From the NCBI RefSeq assembly GCF_000377985.1, contig NZ_KB899048.1, positions 16,240 to 80,239 of the forward strand: a stretch of DNA of 64,000 nucleotides, written 5' to 3'. The DNA is from Sporolactobacillus vineae DSM 21990 = SL153 (lineage in GTDB: Bacteria; Bacillota; Bacilli; Bacillales; Sporolactobacillaceae). Made by a program: the position numbers and the translations under genes. Positions 34,965 to 44,264 of the stretch are shown here, one piece after another (the first letter of the stretch is position 1; each line of letters opens with the position of its first letter). The notes below the pieces were generated by a model. That model made no database searches, had not been told where the DNA came from, and saw only the letters and a list, made by a program, of their open reading frames with translations.

Positions 34965-35960
34965 ATGGAAAATTCTTTTCAGGCGCTGACTGTAGATAAA
35001 AAGGGGAAGCAGTTTTCGGTCCGACTCAATCGATATACAGTCGATAAGCTTCCTGATGATGATGTCTTGATCCGTGTCCGTTATTCAGATATCAACTATA
35101 AAGACGGTCTGGCCGGCACTCCTGATGGAAAGATTATCAGAACTTATCCCTTCATTCCCGGAATCGATCTGGCGGGAGAAGTCGTTTCCTCACGGGATCC
35201 GCGTTTCCATACAGGAGACAGCGTCATTGCGACCGGTTATGACATCGGTGTCACTCACTTCGGCGGATACAGTGAATATGTCCGGATGCCGGGGGACTGG
35301 CTCGTTCCGCTGCCGAAAGCCATGACCTTTAAACAGTCGATGTTCTATGGAACGGCCGGTTTCACAGCAGCGCTTGCCATTCAGCGTCTGGAAGACAGCG
35401 GGTTGACGCCTTCACAGGGTAAAGTGCTCGTCACCGGCGCTACTGGCGGCGTTGGGAGTCTGGCCATTGCCATGCTGTCAAAGCGCGGCTATCGTGTCGT
35501 CGCCGAAAGCGGCAAAGCCGCGGCAAAAGACTATTTAAAACAGCTTGGTACAGAAGAAATTATTCCCCGCTTCAAGGTGAACGATGGTGCAATCAGGCCG
35601 CTTGCCCATCAGCAATGGGCCGCGGCCGTTGACACGGTCGGCGGCAGCGCACTGGCCGTCGTACTCAGCCAGATCAAGCAGCACGGCTCCGTCGCCGCCT
35701 GCGGCAATGCCGGCGGCAATCACGTACCCGCCACAATTTTTCCATTTATCCTTCGCGGCGTCAGTCTTGTCGGAATCGATTCCGTGTATTGTCCGATGAG
35801 TCTGCGACTGAAAATCTGGCATCGGCTGACGAATGATCTGAACATCAGTGATCAATCCGGCCTCATCAGCAAAGAAATCACGTTGCGCGAACTTCCGGAT
35901 CAGCTGACGGACATTATCAAGGGAAAACATTTGGGCCGGACGCTCGTGAAACTATGCTGA
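34965..35960 (+). CDS. YhdH/AcuI-type quinone oxidoreductase (MDR superfamily)
   Basis: Zinc-free medium-chain reductase of 331 residues. It shows YSDINYKDGLAGTPDG at the N-terminus, ATGYDIGVTHFGGYSEY, the nucleotide-binding VTGATGGVGSLAIAML and the C-terminal LVKLC ending. The YhdH/AcuI group reduces acrylyl-CoA to propionyl-CoA with NADPH in some bacteria; in Bacillus the substrate is not fixed. AAAGGAT precedes the ATG. Monocistronic, convergent with an ABC exporter operon. Confidence 0.9.
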   Translation: MENSFQALTVDKKGKQFSVRLNRYTVDKLPDDDVLIRVRYSDINYKDGLAGTPDGKIIRTYPFIPGIDLAGEVVSSRDPRFHTGDSVIATGYDIGVTHFGGYSEYVRMPGDWLVPLPKAMTFKQSMFYGTAGFTAALAIQRLEDSGLTPSQGKVLVTGATGGVGSLAIAMLSKRGYRVVAESGKAAAKDYLKQLGTEEIIPRFKVNDGAIRPLAHQQWAAAVDTVGGSALAVVLSQIKQHGSVAACGNAGGNHVPATIFPFILRGVSLVGIDSVYCPMSLRLKIWHRLTNDLNISDQSGLISKEITLRELPDQLTDIIKGKHLGRTLVKLC

Positions 35961-36028
35961 AAGTCGGGACAGCTTCATCGCTCAGGCGGTACCATACTGC
36001 AAGTCAAATCACTTCTCCGAAATAAGCA

Positions 36029-36080
36029 GAAAAAGCAGGCTGTCTCAGGATCGGAAGAATGATCCGTGAGACAGCCTGTG
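36029..36080. terminator. Bidirectional terminator between the yhdH-like gene and the ABC permease gene
   Basis: A 12-bp stem CAGGCTGTCTCA with its complement (36036-36047 and 36067-36078) extends inward with GGATC/GATCC. The minus-strand tail CTTTTTCTG is the better one. Confidence 0.8.
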
Positions 36081-36101
36081 ATTGTTTAAAGATACGGCAG
36101 C

Positions 36102-37343
36102 TTATTTTGACAGGGACCTGGCCTGCTTCATTTTTTTGAAGAGGGAACCTGAGGTATAGGTCAGAACCGAACCCTTATAGAAACGCAGACTGAACAGGAA
36201 CAGCCAGATGATCGTCCCTGCCAGCAAAAGCAAGGATGCGGCAGCCTGCCACAGTCCCATATCGGTCGCGCCGATGCGCATCGGCATGATCATCGATGCG
36301 GTAAACGGAATGAAGGAAAAGATCTTAATCAGCAGCGTATCCGGATTCGCCATGCCGCTGATGGCGATGAAGAACCCGATCATTAACACGAACGTGACCG
36401 GCATGATCGCCTGACCGACATCCTGCACTTTGTTCACCAGCGAGCCAAGCACCGCGCCGATCAGTGTATACAGAATGCAGGCGAGAATGAAGAACAGCAG
36501 CGCATAGAAAATATAGGATGCAGAAACACTCGATAAAGCGGTGCCGGCCAGATGCCAGTACTTACCTCCATAGAAGCCGGCAGCCATGAGGCAAACCGCT
36601 CCGAGGATAAGGAAAATCTGGGTAAAAGCGAGCATCAGAATGCCTGCGACGCGTGAAAGCAGATGAATCACCGGCGACGAACTTGAAATAATAATTTCCA
36701 TAATCCGTGAATCTTTTTCCGCCGCGACTTCCGAAGAGATCATCGACAGATAGGAAATGACAAACAGGTAGATAAAGAAGGCGACCGCGTAGGAAATAAA
36801 TGTCGCTGTCGTTTTCACCTCGGCCGACTTTCCATTAGCCTGATGGTCAATCGTCTTCTGATCGAGATTAATCTTGGTGGTCAGAATACGCTGGGCCTGT
36901 TCCGGCGTCAGTTTCATCTGTTGGATCGTAAACAGCTGATTGGCGGTCTGAACATATTGACTGAGTGCCTGCTGATCATTCAGCTGCAGCGGTGTATCTG
37001 TCCGAATCTGTGCGGTCATGCGCCCGCTGCCGTCAAGTGCCAGCAATAGCGTACCATCTGCTTTTTTAGCTGTCACAGCCTGATCGGCCTGCTGCAGGCT
37101 GCCGTTGAAGGAATTGAATTTGATCCTGCTGTCACCTTTGAGCAGTTCGCCGGCATGTGCCCGTGTCTGATCCACAACAGAAATGTTGATCGCCTGACTT
37201 TTTGACGAAAACCAGCTGCTGATTGTCGGCCACATAAAAGCCGTAAAAACAGCCAGCAGAACGATTGCGGTGGTAATCAGAAAGGATTTGGCTTTCAGTT
37301 TGCTGAAATAGGACTGTGAAAAAAGGATCATGAATTTAGACAA
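36102..37343 (-). CDS. yhaP: NatB-like ABC-2 type permease
   Basis: Membrane subunit of 413 residues: a first membrane helix (about 20-40), a large extracytoplasmic domain (about 42-175), then five or more membrane segments with SSEVAAEKDSRIMEIIISSSSP, the signature of the ABC-2 NatB/YhaP group. It pairs with the ATPase whose gene ends eight bases inside its start. In B. subtilis NatAB exports sodium; YhaQP is a related exporter of unproved substrate. The similarity of the first residues to YhaP suggests that name, but NatB is possible. Confidence 0.85.
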   Translation of the reverse strand: MSKFMILFSQSYFSKLKAKSFLITTAIVLLAVFTAFMWPTISSWFSSKSQAINISVVDQTRAHAGELLKGDSRIKFNSFNGSLQQADQAVTAKKADGTLLLALDGSGRMTAQIRTDTPLQLNDQQALSQYVQTANQLFTIQQMKLTPEQAQRILTTKINLDQKTIDHQANGKSAEVKTTATFISYAVAFFIYLFVISYLSMISSEVAAEKDSRIMEIIISSSSPVIHLLSRVAGILMLAFTQIFLILGAVCLMAAGFYGGKYWHLAGTALSSVSASYIFYALLFFILACILYTLIGAVLGSLVNKVQDVGQAIMPVTFVLMIGFFIAISGMANPDTLLIKIFSFIPFTASMIMPMRIGATDMGLWQAAASLLLLAGTIIWLFLFSLRFYKGSVLTYTSGSLFKKMKQARSLSK

Positions 37344-38235
37344 GTGCTTCCCCTACCTTTCTCTTGAAGATCTCTTCAAGCGACAGATAGTCGAGGCTGA
37401 ACCGCTCGATAAATCCTCTTTCGGTCACCTGGTCAAAAATGTTCCTGGCCTGTTCTTCATCAGATAATAACAGCCGGAACATGTCTTTCTCTCGCGTCAC
37501 TGAAACAACCCCCGGCATCACCGACAATTCTTCTTTCTCAAATGGCCCGCGTATGGTCAGATTCACCTTGCCGAACTGTGCCTTAAGATCATGCAGTGGC
37601 CCGCTGAACAGTGATTCACCACGCTTCATCAGACAGAGGTGGTCACAGAGTTCCTCGACATGATCCATCCGATGGCTGGAGAAAATGATCGTCGCTCCCT
37701 GATTTTTCAAATCGATGATGGCATCTTTTAAAAGCGCCGCGTTTACCGGATCGAGTCCGCTGAAGGGCTCATCGAGAATCAGCAGAGACGGCTGATGGAT
37801 CAGGCTGACGATCAGCTGAACCTTTTGCTGATTTCCTTTTGACAGTGTTTCCGTCAGCGCCTGCTTCTTATCAGCAAGATCAAAACGGTCAAGCCAGTAT
37901 TCCGCTTTCTTTTTCATGTCCAATTTAGCTTTCCCCCGCAGTCGTCCGAAGAAAATCAGCTGTTCTTCCACCGGCATTTTCGGATACAGGCCCCGCTCTT
38001 CAGGCAGATAGCCAATCATATCCCTGTTCAGCGTATGAACTGCTTTGCCATTCCAGCTGATCGTTCCTCCCGACGGGGCAAGCAGATTCAGGATCATCCG
38101 GAACGTTGTCGTTTTACCGGCACCGTTTTGGCCGATCAGACCGAATATTTTTCCCTCCTCAGCCTCAAAATTCAGATCATTCACGGCAACAAATGTTTGA
38201 AAACGTTTGCTGAGATGGTTCACTCTCAGTGTCAT
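37336..38235 (-). CDS. yhaQ: ABC transporter ATPase of the NatA/YhaQ type
   Basis: ATP-binding protein of 299 residues. Walker A is IGQNGAGKTTTFRMILNLL, the signature is TLSKGNQQKVQ and Walker B is SLLILDEPFSGLDP. A C-terminal regulatory extension (about 215-299) is typical of NatA-like proteins. I chose the ATG at 38235, preceded by GAGGGGAAC, giving MTLRVNHLSKRF; an ATG at 38292 lacks a site. It overlaps the permease by 8 bases. Likely an exporter of ions or hydrophobic compounds. Confidence 0.88.
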   Translation of the reverse strand: MTLRVNHLSKRFQTFVAVNDLNFEAEEGKIFGLIGQNGAGKTTTFRMILNLLAPSGGTISWNGKAVHTLNRDMIGYLPEERGLYPKMPVEEQLIFFGRLRGKAKLDMKKKAEYWLDRFDLADKKQALTETLSKGNQQKVQLIVSLIHQPSLLILDEPFSGLDPVNAALLKDAIIDLKNQGATIIFSSHRMDHVEELCDHLCLMKRGESLFSGPLHDLKAQFGKVNLTIRGPFEKEELSVMPGVVSVTREKDMFRLLLSDEEQARNIFDQVTERGFIERFSLDYLSLEEIFKRKVGEALV

Positions 38236-38750
38236 AGTTCCCCTCTTTTCGTGATTTCTAAATGTGCCTGATCCTTGCCAGATCACTTCCACATTATCCT
38301 TATGTTAACATAGTCTCGTACCATTTTATTGAATGTGGAGGGTGCCGCACTGCACCGAAACACGTGAAGACCGAAAAACCGGTTGCGAAGACCGAAAACA
38401 GCACTTTCAAGACCGAAAAGCCGACTGCAAAGACCGATAAACTGATTCAGGCAGAGTTGCTGAGAAATTGTACAATGTATCTTACCGTCTATTTTCCATA
38501 GGTATGAATCGCAGCACGGATATTGATGATATTATTTTGAATTCAGTCAGTGCCCTGATAGGTATCATTTTTTATATTTCCTAGCTAAAAGTGAAATCAA
38601 AAATCAGAAAGCTAAAATGGTTGACCGGATCACACGATATGTAATACGTACTGATATCGTAATTATTTCAAACAAACATTGGGGAATGATTGTAGATAAT
38701 ACAGAATTAGAACAGAAATTGCCCAGTTTTCTCCGCTGGCAACTCCTCCC
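38236..38750. other. Gene-poor interval with a short tandem repeat
   Basis: No supported gene. It contains the 21-nt tandem repeats (38364-38447) and, downstream of them, AT-rich sequence without recognisable features until the tRNA promoter. An open frame 38262-38501 crosses the repeats, giving a KTEKPxA pattern, but has no ribosome binding site. Confidence 0.5.
38364..38447. repeat. Four 21-nt tandem repeats with core AAGACCGAAAA
   Basis: Four consecutive 21-nt units start at 38364, 38385, 38406 and 38427. Each contains (C/G)AAGACCGA(A/T)AA at the same offset with a variable second half. On the plus strand the units would read KTEKPVA, KTENSTF, KTEKPTA, KTDKLIQ. No function is known to me. 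Confidence 0.85.
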
Positions 38751-38779
38751 TTGACTGCATTGCCTGAGCGCATTACAAT
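38751..38779 (+). promoter_or_regulatory. SigA promoter of the tRNA-Pro gene
   Basis: TTGACT, exactly 17 bases, TACAAT, ending 45 bases before the mature tRNA. Confidence 0.75.
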
Positions 38780-38824
38780 AAAAAAGCCGATGGGGTTCAT
38801 CAAATGATTGCGTTAGTATCCAGG

Positions 38825-38898
38825 CGGAAAGTAGCTCAGCTTGGTAGAGCACATGGCTGGGGGCCATGTGGTCGCAGGTTCAAATCCTGTCTTTCCGA
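38825..38898 (+). tRNA. tRNA-Pro, anticodon GGG
   Basis: A complete cloverleaf: acceptor CGGAAAG/CTTTCCG, D arm GCTC...GAGC, anticodon stem CATGG/CCATG with loop CTGGGGG (anticodon GGG at positions 34-36), T arm GCAGG TTCAAAT CCTGT, and discriminator A at 38898. No CCA is encoded. The backbone matches Bacillus tRNA-Pro. It is a single gene with its own promoter. Confidence 0.95.
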
Positions 38899-38998
38899 TA
38901 AAGCCCGCTGTTGAGGGATTTTCAAGGGCTCATTCAGAAAAATGGGTTGCCCTCTGCAACGAATCAGGTCAAATGGTTTTTACAGTTTCTCAGTGAGT

Positions 38999-39030
38999 AC
39001 TTCCGGTACATTACCGGGAGTTTTTTATTC
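38999..39030 (+). terminator. Terminator downstream of tRNA-Pro
   Basis: ACTTCCGGT pairs with ACCGGGAGT (one G-U) and is followed by TTTTTTATT on the plus strand. Confidence 0.8.
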
Positions 39031-39082
39031 GGATCGCCAACCGGAAAAATTCAACTTAGTTTTCAATGATTTCGTAAAAACT

Positions 39083-39118
39083 AAAAGACCTTTCTCATCA
39101 GGGAAGGGCCTTTTAAAA
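39083..39118 (-). terminator. Terminator of the beta-oxidation operon
   Basis: AAAAGGCCCTT pairs with AAAGGTCTTTT, with one mismatch, on the minus strand, followed by AGTTTTTACG. It lies 50 bases after the last gene of the operon. Confidence 0.65.
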
Positions 39119-39165
39119 ATTTGTTTTTCCTGTTTCCTCACGGCAGTGTTTTAATTACAGATTTA

Positions 39166-40935
39166 TTAAACGGTATAGCCGCCGGCCTCAATAACACGTC
39201 CGGCGATTTTTGTTTTCATCTGCATCACATTAGCCGGGAACGCTTTCGCTAATTTTTCTGCAGTGGCAAAGAGATTTTGCCCGGCCCCGAGATCCACGAC
39301 TTCTGCCAGAACTTCTCTGGCAAGCGATCCAACAGTTTCAAAACTTTTCTGAATAAACAGCCGGGCCATGTCGAGGCTGTTTTCAGCTTTCTCGCTCCCT
39401 ATTCTGTCCCGACGTTTCAGCGTGCGCAGCAGAACACTGTCCATTGTATAGATCTGAATAATGATGTCGCTGAGATGCCCGGCCACCTGCTGCTCCTTCT
39501 GCAGATCCCTGCCGTATTTCTTCTCCGCCTCACCAAGCGCAATCAGCAACAGTTTCTTCGCCCGGGAGACAAGATCAGCTTCTCCTTCCAGAGAATCCGC
39601 TGCCGGGGATTTTGTACGCTCAGGCGCAAGTGTCTCGATTTTCTCGAAAAGCGGCAGTTCGCCTTTCGCAGCTTTCTTCAACAGTGTGCCGACAATGACC
39701 AGACGGTTGATTTCATTTGTCCCTTCAAAGATCCGGTTAATACGTGAATCGCGGTAGATCCGCTCAATTTTGTAGTCCTGTGTATATCCGTACCCCCCGT
39801 GAATCTGCACGCCTTCATCTGCTACAGCACTTAAGGTTTCGGATCCGAACACTTTATTGATCGAGCACTCCATGGCATACTCAGCGATCCCCTCCGCCGA
39901 CTGACATCCGGCTTCCGGACTCATATGATCCACATCCTTAAGCGAGGCATCGATCAGTCCCGCGGTTCGATAGACAATGCTTTCGAGGGCATAAGTTTTT
40001 GTATTCATTTCCGCCAGTTTTTTCTGAATCAATGGAAAAGAGGCAACCGGCCTGCCGAACTGAATCCGCTCAACGGCGAACCTGGTGGCGAGTTTGATCG
40101 CCTCTTTCGCAGCGCCAAGCCCGGTCATCCCAAGTTTAAAGCGGCCGATGTTAAGAATGTTAAAAGCGATAATATGCCCTTTGCCTCGTTCACCAAGCAA
40201 ATTGTCCACGGGTACTTTGACATCGTCTAAAATCACTGCACGTGTGGACGATCCCTTAATCCCCATCTTTTTCTCTTCAGGACCCAGGCTGACCCCATCC
40301 ATTGTTTTTTCGACAATGAACGCACTGAAATCTTTTCCTTCGATCCGGGCGTAAACAATGAAAAGATCTGCAAACCCGGCATTCGTGATAAATTGTTTCC
40401 GGCCGTTGAGCAGATAATAGTTCCCGTCATCCGACAAGCGGGCCGTCGTTCTCGCACTCAGCGCATCGGAACCTGACGAGGGTTCAGTCAGGCAATAGGC
40501 GGCAATCTTCCTTCCTGCGGCCAGATCAGGGAGATATTTTTCCTTCTGGCGCTTGTTGCCGAAGAAGACAATCGGCAGCGTTCCGATCCCTGTGTGAACC
40601 GAAGCTGACAGACAAAAGGAGGATCCTTCGGCCAGCGACTCAGTAATCAGCGCAGCACTCACCTTATCAAGGCCCAGGCCACCGAACGGTTCGGGGACAT
40701 CTGCACCGAGCAGGCCGAGCTCGCCCGCTTCCTGAAGCAGTTTCACCGTCAATTCATAATTAAGCTGCTCAATTTCCTGATCATGCGGAACTACCGACTT
40801 TTCAATAAAATTTTTGGTCGTTTCCGCAAACATCAATTGTTCTGCTGTGAAGTCTTCCGGGGTAACCATCGTTTCCTTTTCAATAGAATCAATCAGAAAA
40901 CGGCCACCGCCGGTCTTCCCGCTTTTCAATGCCAC
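39166..40935 (-). CDS. fadE: Acyl-CoA dehydrogenase, FadE type
   Basis: FAD-dependent acyl-CoA dehydrogenase of 589 residues, close to B. subtilis FadE/YusJ (594). Blocks: PEPFGGLGLDKVSAALITE, YCLTEPSSGSDALS (flavin), KMGIKGSSTRAV, and IHGGYGYTQDYKIERIYRDSRI. A C-terminal extension (about 420-589) marks the long FadE class. It introduces the trans-2 double bond in fatty acyl-CoA and passes electrons to EtfAB. The start is GTG at 40935 with AAAGGAGAGG upstream. Last gene of the operon. Confidence 0.94.
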   Translation of the reverse strand: MALKSGKTGGGRFLIDSIEKETMVTPEDFTAEQLMFAETTKNFIEKSVVPHDQEIEQLNYELTVKLLQEAGELGLLGADVPEPFGGLGLDKVSAALITESLAEGSSFCLSASVHTGIGTLPIVFFGNKRQKEKYLPDLAAGRKIAAYCLTEPSSGSDALSARTTARLSDDGNYYLLNGRKQFITNAGFADLFIVYARIEGKDFSAFIVEKTMDGVSLGPEEKKMGIKGSSTRAVILDDVKVPVDNLLGERGKGHIIAFNILNIGRFKLGMTGLGAAKEAIKLATRFAVERIQFGRPVASFPLIQKKLAEMNTKTYALESIVYRTAGLIDASLKDVDHMSPEAGCQSAEGIAEYAMECSINKVFGSETLSAVADEGVQIHGGYGYTQDYKIERIYRDSRINRIFEGTNEINRLVIVGTLLKKAAKGELPLFEKIETLAPERTKSPAADSLEGEADLVSRAKKLLLIALGEAEKKYGRDLQKEQQVAGHLSDIIIQIYTMDSVLLRTLKRRDRIGSEKAENSLDMARLFIQKSFETVGSLAREVLAEVVDLGAGQNLFATAEKLAKAFPANVMQMKTKIAGRVIEAGGYTV

Positions 40936-40993
40936 CGTAATCCTCTCCTTTAAGAAGCGAAAATATGTTCATTCATTCGCGGCGAACTGTAGT

Positions 40994-43213
40994 TTATTCC
41001 GGACCAAATACAGATTCGGCAAGAATCTCGGCAACGTCTTTCGTAAGGACGTGATCGTCGACGCCCTTCATCTTTGTTCCGTCGGACAGCATGGTAAGGC
41101 AGTAAGGACAGGCACTGGAGATAATCCCCGGATGAACTTCGAGCGCCTGTTCCGTCCGGGCGATGTTAACACGTTTGCCGGCCTTCTCTTCCATCCACAT
41201 TCTTCCGCCGCCGGCGCCGCAGCACATCGCTTTTTCCCGGGAACGCTTCATTTCGACGAGTGCGACACCCTGGATAGCCTTCAGCACACTGCGCGGGGGA
41301 TCATAAACCCCGTTGTAGCGGCCGAGATAGCAGGAATCATGATACGTAATGCGCGCATTAATCGGATACTCAGGAACTAGTTTTCCCTCACGGATCAGCT
41401 GATCGAGCAGTTGTGTATGGTGAACGACCTCCGCCTTCAAGCCAAAGTCCGGGTACTCGTTTTTCAATGCATTGAATGTATGTGGACAGGCCGTGACGAT
41501 CTTCCGGACGTGATACTTTTCAAAAGTTGCAATGTTTTCCCGGCACAGTTCCTGAAACAGAAATTCATTTCCCATCCTGCGCGGCGTGTCCCCGGAGTTT
41601 TTCTCCTCATTGCCGAGAATGGCAAAATTCACGCCGGCTTTGTTCAGCAGCCGGACAAATGCACGGGTCACTTTGATCGTCCGATTATCATAAGACCCCA
41701 TACTCCCGACGAAGAAAAGATACTCGAAATCCGGATTTTCTTTAACCGTCGGGACTTTGAGACCGCCGAGACCGTCCATCCATTTCGTCCGGTCGTTACG
41801 GCTCATCCCCCATGGATTACCTTGACGCTCAATGTTCTGCATCGCCCGCTGCGCCTCCTGCGGTACCTTTCCTTCCATCAGTACCAGGTAGCGTCGCAGG
41901 TCGAGGAGCTTATCCACATGTTCATTATCAACCGGACACTGGTCTTCACAGTTCCGGCAGGTGGTGCAAGCCCAGATCTCATCTTCCGTGATCACGTCCC
42001 CGATCAGCCCAACAGTATCCATCTTCTTTTCCTCATCTTTCTGCCAGTAGCGCTGATGCCAGGCGATCGTGGGTGCGATGTCGGTAATAGGCCGGGCCGA
42101 ACCAGGAAGAACGGTTGCCCCTGCCGAGAGCGGCTGATCCGGGGGAGTGAATCCGGTCGCTGCCGTCTCGCCGGTCACGCGGCTGTCGATCCATGTTCCT
42201 TCCGGGCAGGAAGTCATCTGCATCGCATGGATGCCGTTCTCCTCCTTAAACGGTGGCAGCCATGGTGAGCGTGAGGTGACTGCCGCACCTTTTTCTGTCA
42301 GATGATCCCGCATTTTTGTAATCAGATGCATCGGTGAAAGGACTTTGCCGGTCGCTGCTGCCGGGCACATTGACGTGCAGCGGCCGCACTCGACGCAGGC
42401 ATACAGATCGAGCAGCTGTTTCTGCGTGAAATCTTCGATCCTACCCGCACCGAATGATTCTGCCTGTTCATCTTCAAGATCCACCGGCTGCAGTTTCCCG
42501 GGCGGACCGGTCCGGCCTAAAAAGACATTGACCGGAGCTGTAATCAGATGAAAATGCTTTGATTGGGGAATATACAGGGCAAACGACAGCAGGATCAGCA
42601 GGTGCGCCCACCAGGCAAAATAATAAAGTCCCGTCGCTGCCGTTGCCGTCATGCCGGGGAATAACGCACCGATCAATGACGACGCCGGAGCGAGCAGTGA
42701 TCCCGGTTCCCCTGTCCGAAGCCGGTCGAACCCAAGTGTGAACAGAACGGCAAACATCAGGGACGTCAGAAAAATAATAACCAGGCTCGGTTTCCATCCC
42801 CGTTTGAGTCGTTTCAGTTTTTCAATATAGCGCCGGTAAAAGGCATAGCCGGCGGCAATCAGGACCAGTAAGGCAGTGAGTTCCTGAGATAACTGGAAAA
42901 ACGGATAGGCAGGATACGGCAGATGGTGTCCGGTCAGTCCTTTAAAAATAATATCGAGTGCCCCGAATTGCAGAATAATAAAACCGTAGAACATGACAAC
43001 ATGCATCAGACCGCTCTTTCGGTCTTTCAAAAGCTTCTTCTGTCCGAAAACCTTCAGGAGCACCGCGTTGATCCGTTTCCTGGTCTCCTTCGCGAATTGT
43101 ACCGGTTTTCCCAGCTTAATATTATGATAGCGGCGAAAGATAACCGTCACAGTCATTAAGAGAAAAGCGGCAGTCACCAGGAGAAAAAGAAGAAAGTTGA
43201 GCAGCTGCCACAT
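40994..43213 (-). CDS. fadF: Membrane iron-sulfur ETF:quinone oxidoreductase-like protein
   Basis: Protein of 739 residues. It has six membrane segments in the first 270 residues (NarG-gamma/HdrE-like cytochrome b region), two ferredoxin-type clusters (CVECGRCTSMCP and CTTCRNCEDQCP) and two C-terminal CCG domains (HDSCYLGRYNG...CCGAGGG). It matches B. subtilis FadF/YwjF, which is thought to accept electrons from reduced ETF and deliver them to menaquinone. I chose the ATG at 43213, preceded by AGGAGGTGTCC; the frame to 43321 overlaps etfA. Its place between etfA and fadE supports the role. Confidence 0.92.
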   Translation of the reverse strand: MWQLLNFLLFLLVTAAFLLMTVTVIFRRYHNIKLGKPVQFAKETRKRINAVLLKVFGQKKLLKDRKSGLMHVVMFYGFIILQFGALDIIFKGLTGHHLPYPAYPFFQLSQELTALLVLIAAGYAFYRRYIEKLKRLKRGWKPSLVIIFLTSLMFAVLFTLGFDRLRTGEPGSLLAPASSLIGALFPGMTATAATGLYYFAWWAHLLILLSFALYIPQSKHFHLITAPVNVFLGRTGPPGKLQPVDLEDEQAESFGAGRIEDFTQKQLLDLYACVECGRCTSMCPAAATGKVLSPMHLITKMRDHLTEKGAAVTSRSPWLPPFKEENGIHAMQMTSCPEGTWIDSRVTGETAATGFTPPDQPLSAGATVLPGSARPITDIAPTIAWHQRYWQKDEEKKMDTVGLIGDVITEDEIWACTTCRNCEDQCPVDNEHVDKLLDLRRYLVLMEGKVPQEAQRAMQNIERQGNPWGMSRNDRTKWMDGLGGLKVPTVKENPDFEYLFFVGSMGSYDNRTIKVTRAFVRLLNKAGVNFAILGNEEKNSGDTPRRMGNEFLFQELCRENIATFEKYHVRKIVTACPHTFNALKNEYPDFGLKAEVVHHTQLLDQLIREGKLVPEYPINARITYHDSCYLGRYNGVYDPPRSVLKAIQGVALVEMKRSREKAMCCGAGGGRMWMEEKAGKRVNIARTEQALEVHPGIISSACPYCLTMLSDGTKMKGVDDHVLTKDVAEILAESVFGPE

Positions 43214-43235
43214 GGCGGACACCTCCTGTTCCCTG

Positions 43236-44207
43236 TTATTTCCCGGAAATGACGTTTTTGAATTCTGCTGTAAGTTTCGGCACGACGTCAAACAGATCGC
43301 CGACCACGCCATAATCAGCAATCTGAAAGATCGGCGCTTCCGGGTCTTTGTTAATCGCGACGATGATTTTAGACTGGCTCATTCCGGCAAGATGCTGGAT
43401 GGCGCCGGAAATACCGCAGGCAATGTACAGGTCCGGCGTAACTACTTTACCGGTCTGGCCGATCTGCAGCGCGTAATCGCAATACCCGGCATCACAGGCA
43501 GCGCGTGAAGCGCCGACCGCTCCGCCGAGTACGTCGGCGAGTTCCTGAAGCGGCTTGAATCCCTCGGCATTTTGCACCCCGCGACCCCCGGAAACAACGA
43601 CTTTCGCTTCAGTCAGATCGATTCCTGAAGCAGCCCTGCGGACGACTTCCTTGACAACTGTCCGTACGTCCCGGATCGCCACAGGGAACGGAATGATCTG
43701 ACCGGACCGGGGATCTTCTTTCGTCCGGATGTTGTTCGGGCGCAAGGTGATAAACTGGCGGGAACCGTAAAACATTTTTTGTTCAAAAGCTTTGCCCGCA
43801 TAGACCGGGCGTGTTAGCAAAACCGTGTCCTTCTCCACGTCAATCGCCGTACAATCGGAGATCAACCCGATATTCAGGCGCTGAGCGACCCGCGGCGCGA
43901 TATCCTTACCGGTGCCCGTGTGCCCCAGTAAAATCGCATCCGGTGCGAAATGTTCAACGACTTGCAGCATCGCCTGCTTATAAGCATCCGGCGTATAGTG
44001 TGCCAGCTGATCATCAGCCAGCACGTAGACTTGATCAGCGCCGAAGCTGGCCAGTTTCTTCACCTGTCCGTCTTCACCGGCACCAAAAATAACCGCTGCC
44101 ACTTTGCCGCCCGATGCGATCCTCCGGGCTGCGGTCAGACACTCAAATGAGACATTTCTCAACACTCCGTCCTTCTGTTCGGTAAATACAAGGACTTTTT
44201 CACTCAT
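43236..44207 (-). CDS. etfA: Electron transfer flavoprotein alpha subunit
   Basis: ETF alpha of 323 residues (325 in B. subtilis). The C-terminal FAD domain has [34 protein letters not shown] and the signature [16 protein letters not shown]. With EtfB it takes electrons from acyl-CoA dehydrogenases to FadF. The start is ATG 44207 with AAAGGGGTGT upstream; a frame reaching 44237 overlaps the spacer without a site. Confidence 0.96.
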   Translation of the reverse strand: MSEKVLVFTEQKDGVLRNVSFECLTAARRIASGGKVAAVIFGAGEDGQVKKLASFGADQVYVLADDQLAHYTPDAYKQAMLQVVEHFAPDAILLGHTGTGKDIAPRVAQRLNIGLISDCTAIDVEKDTVLLTRPVYAGKAFEQKMFYGSRQFITLRPNNIRTKEDPRSGQIIPFPVAIRDVRTVVKEVVRRAASGIDLTEAKVVVSGGRGVQNAEGFKPLQELADVLGGAVGASRAACDAGYCDYALQIGQTGKVVTPDLYIACGISGAIQHLAGMSQSKIIVAINKDPEAPIFQIADYGVVGDLFDVVPKLTAEFKNVISGK

Positions 44208-44264
44208 TGGTACACCCCTTTCCAAGGAATCCGTCATTTAAACACCTGCTACTTTTATAATGAT

